DNA from: CAYWLQ01 sp964458775
GTDB lineage: Bacteria > Myxococcota_A > Polyangia > JAAYKL01
Direction of reading: 5' to 3'
DNA length: 64,000 bases
NCBI GenBank assembly: GCA_964458775.1
Contig: CAYWLQ010000001.1
Span: 26,918-90,917 of the forward strand
Shown in pieces: positions 63,894-64,000 of the stretch (the first letter of the stretch is position 1; the number at the start of each line of letters is the position of its first letter). A program made the position numbers and the translations under genes. The notes under the pieces were generated by a model. That model was not told the origin of the DNA. It worked only from the letters and a program-made list of their open reading frames with translations, and made no database searches.

Positions 63894-64000
63894 CTGATAT
63901 AATGAAGACTGCTTAAACTACCAAGACAACGCTATGTGATCGTATGAGATGACAGATGTTTCGTTAGTGTTTTGAACATCTATTTTAATATGTCCTGTTA

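Overview
The window looks like part of a low-to-moderate G+C genome of a didermal, predatory- or myxobacterium-like lineage (Myxococcota / former Deltaproteobacteria). This rests on gene content, not on a marker-gene comparison: a kinase-like protein with GYF_2 and AgmX/PglI-type C-terminal domains, a MshEN-GAF protein, an FHA-CpaF fusion, many lipoproteins with Asp-Ala/Asp-Thr linkers, and giant Cys-rich lipoproteins with CTDC-type repeats. A run of 100 N at 19261-19360 shows a draft assembly broken at a repeat. No rRNA, tRNA, CRISPR array, prophage or intact insertion sequence was found.

Layout. 1-3.8 kb: LolB/DUF4292-like lipoprotein, C_GCAxxG_C_C protein, GT-C-like membrane protein and an alpha/beta hydrolase. 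4.2-6.8 kb: thpR-recA-TPR operon behind a perfect dyad. 6.9-9.4 kb: a predicted pseudokinase with a transmembrane/TonB-like half, followed by a small SctJ/FliF-like ring lipoprotein. 9.7-18 kb: START-like secreted protein, a CPA2 antiporter-EIIA gene split by a frameshift, gmk-yicC-zinc-ribbon operon, and a 1206-residue surface lipoprotein. 18-25 kb: frameshifted aqpZ, SGNH lipoprotein with the assembly gap, FHA-cpaF-tadB-tadC, and a Ste24-like protease. 25-28.7 kb: grpE-dnaK-dnaJ chaperone operon. 28.9-34 kb: MBOAT/SGNH acylation pair and a NapH-NapG-like polyferredoxin with a Tat-exported DUF362 protein. 34-36.2 kb: arsR-acr3-arsC. 36.8-38.5 kb: amtB-PII behind a good sigma-54 promoter. 38.7-50.6 kb: second Asp-linker SGNH lipoprotein, TauE exporter, iscS/nifS-thiI-AKR operon, small lipoproteins among REP-like palindromes, CoA-binding protein, expansin-like lipoprotein, and a Cys/Met-metabolism PLP enzyme. 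50.9-58.8 kb: two overlapping giant Cys-rich lipoprotein genes, the second frameshifted. 58.9-63.9 kb: ADP-forming acyl-CoA synthetase, MshEN-GAF protein and an NCS2 purine permease.

How it fits together. The window is mostly housekeeping plus a rich extracytoplasmic repertoire. Secreted SGNH esterases, an expansin-like protein and Cys-rich adhesin-like lipoproteins suggest contact with polysaccharide surfaces or other cells. The most unusual observations are the pseudokinase/ring-lipoprotein pair, the Asp-rich linker shared by three otherwise unrelated lipoproteins, and three genes frameshifted by apparent losses of similar size (about 14-17 nt). Those three frameshifts may be real or may be assembly errors.
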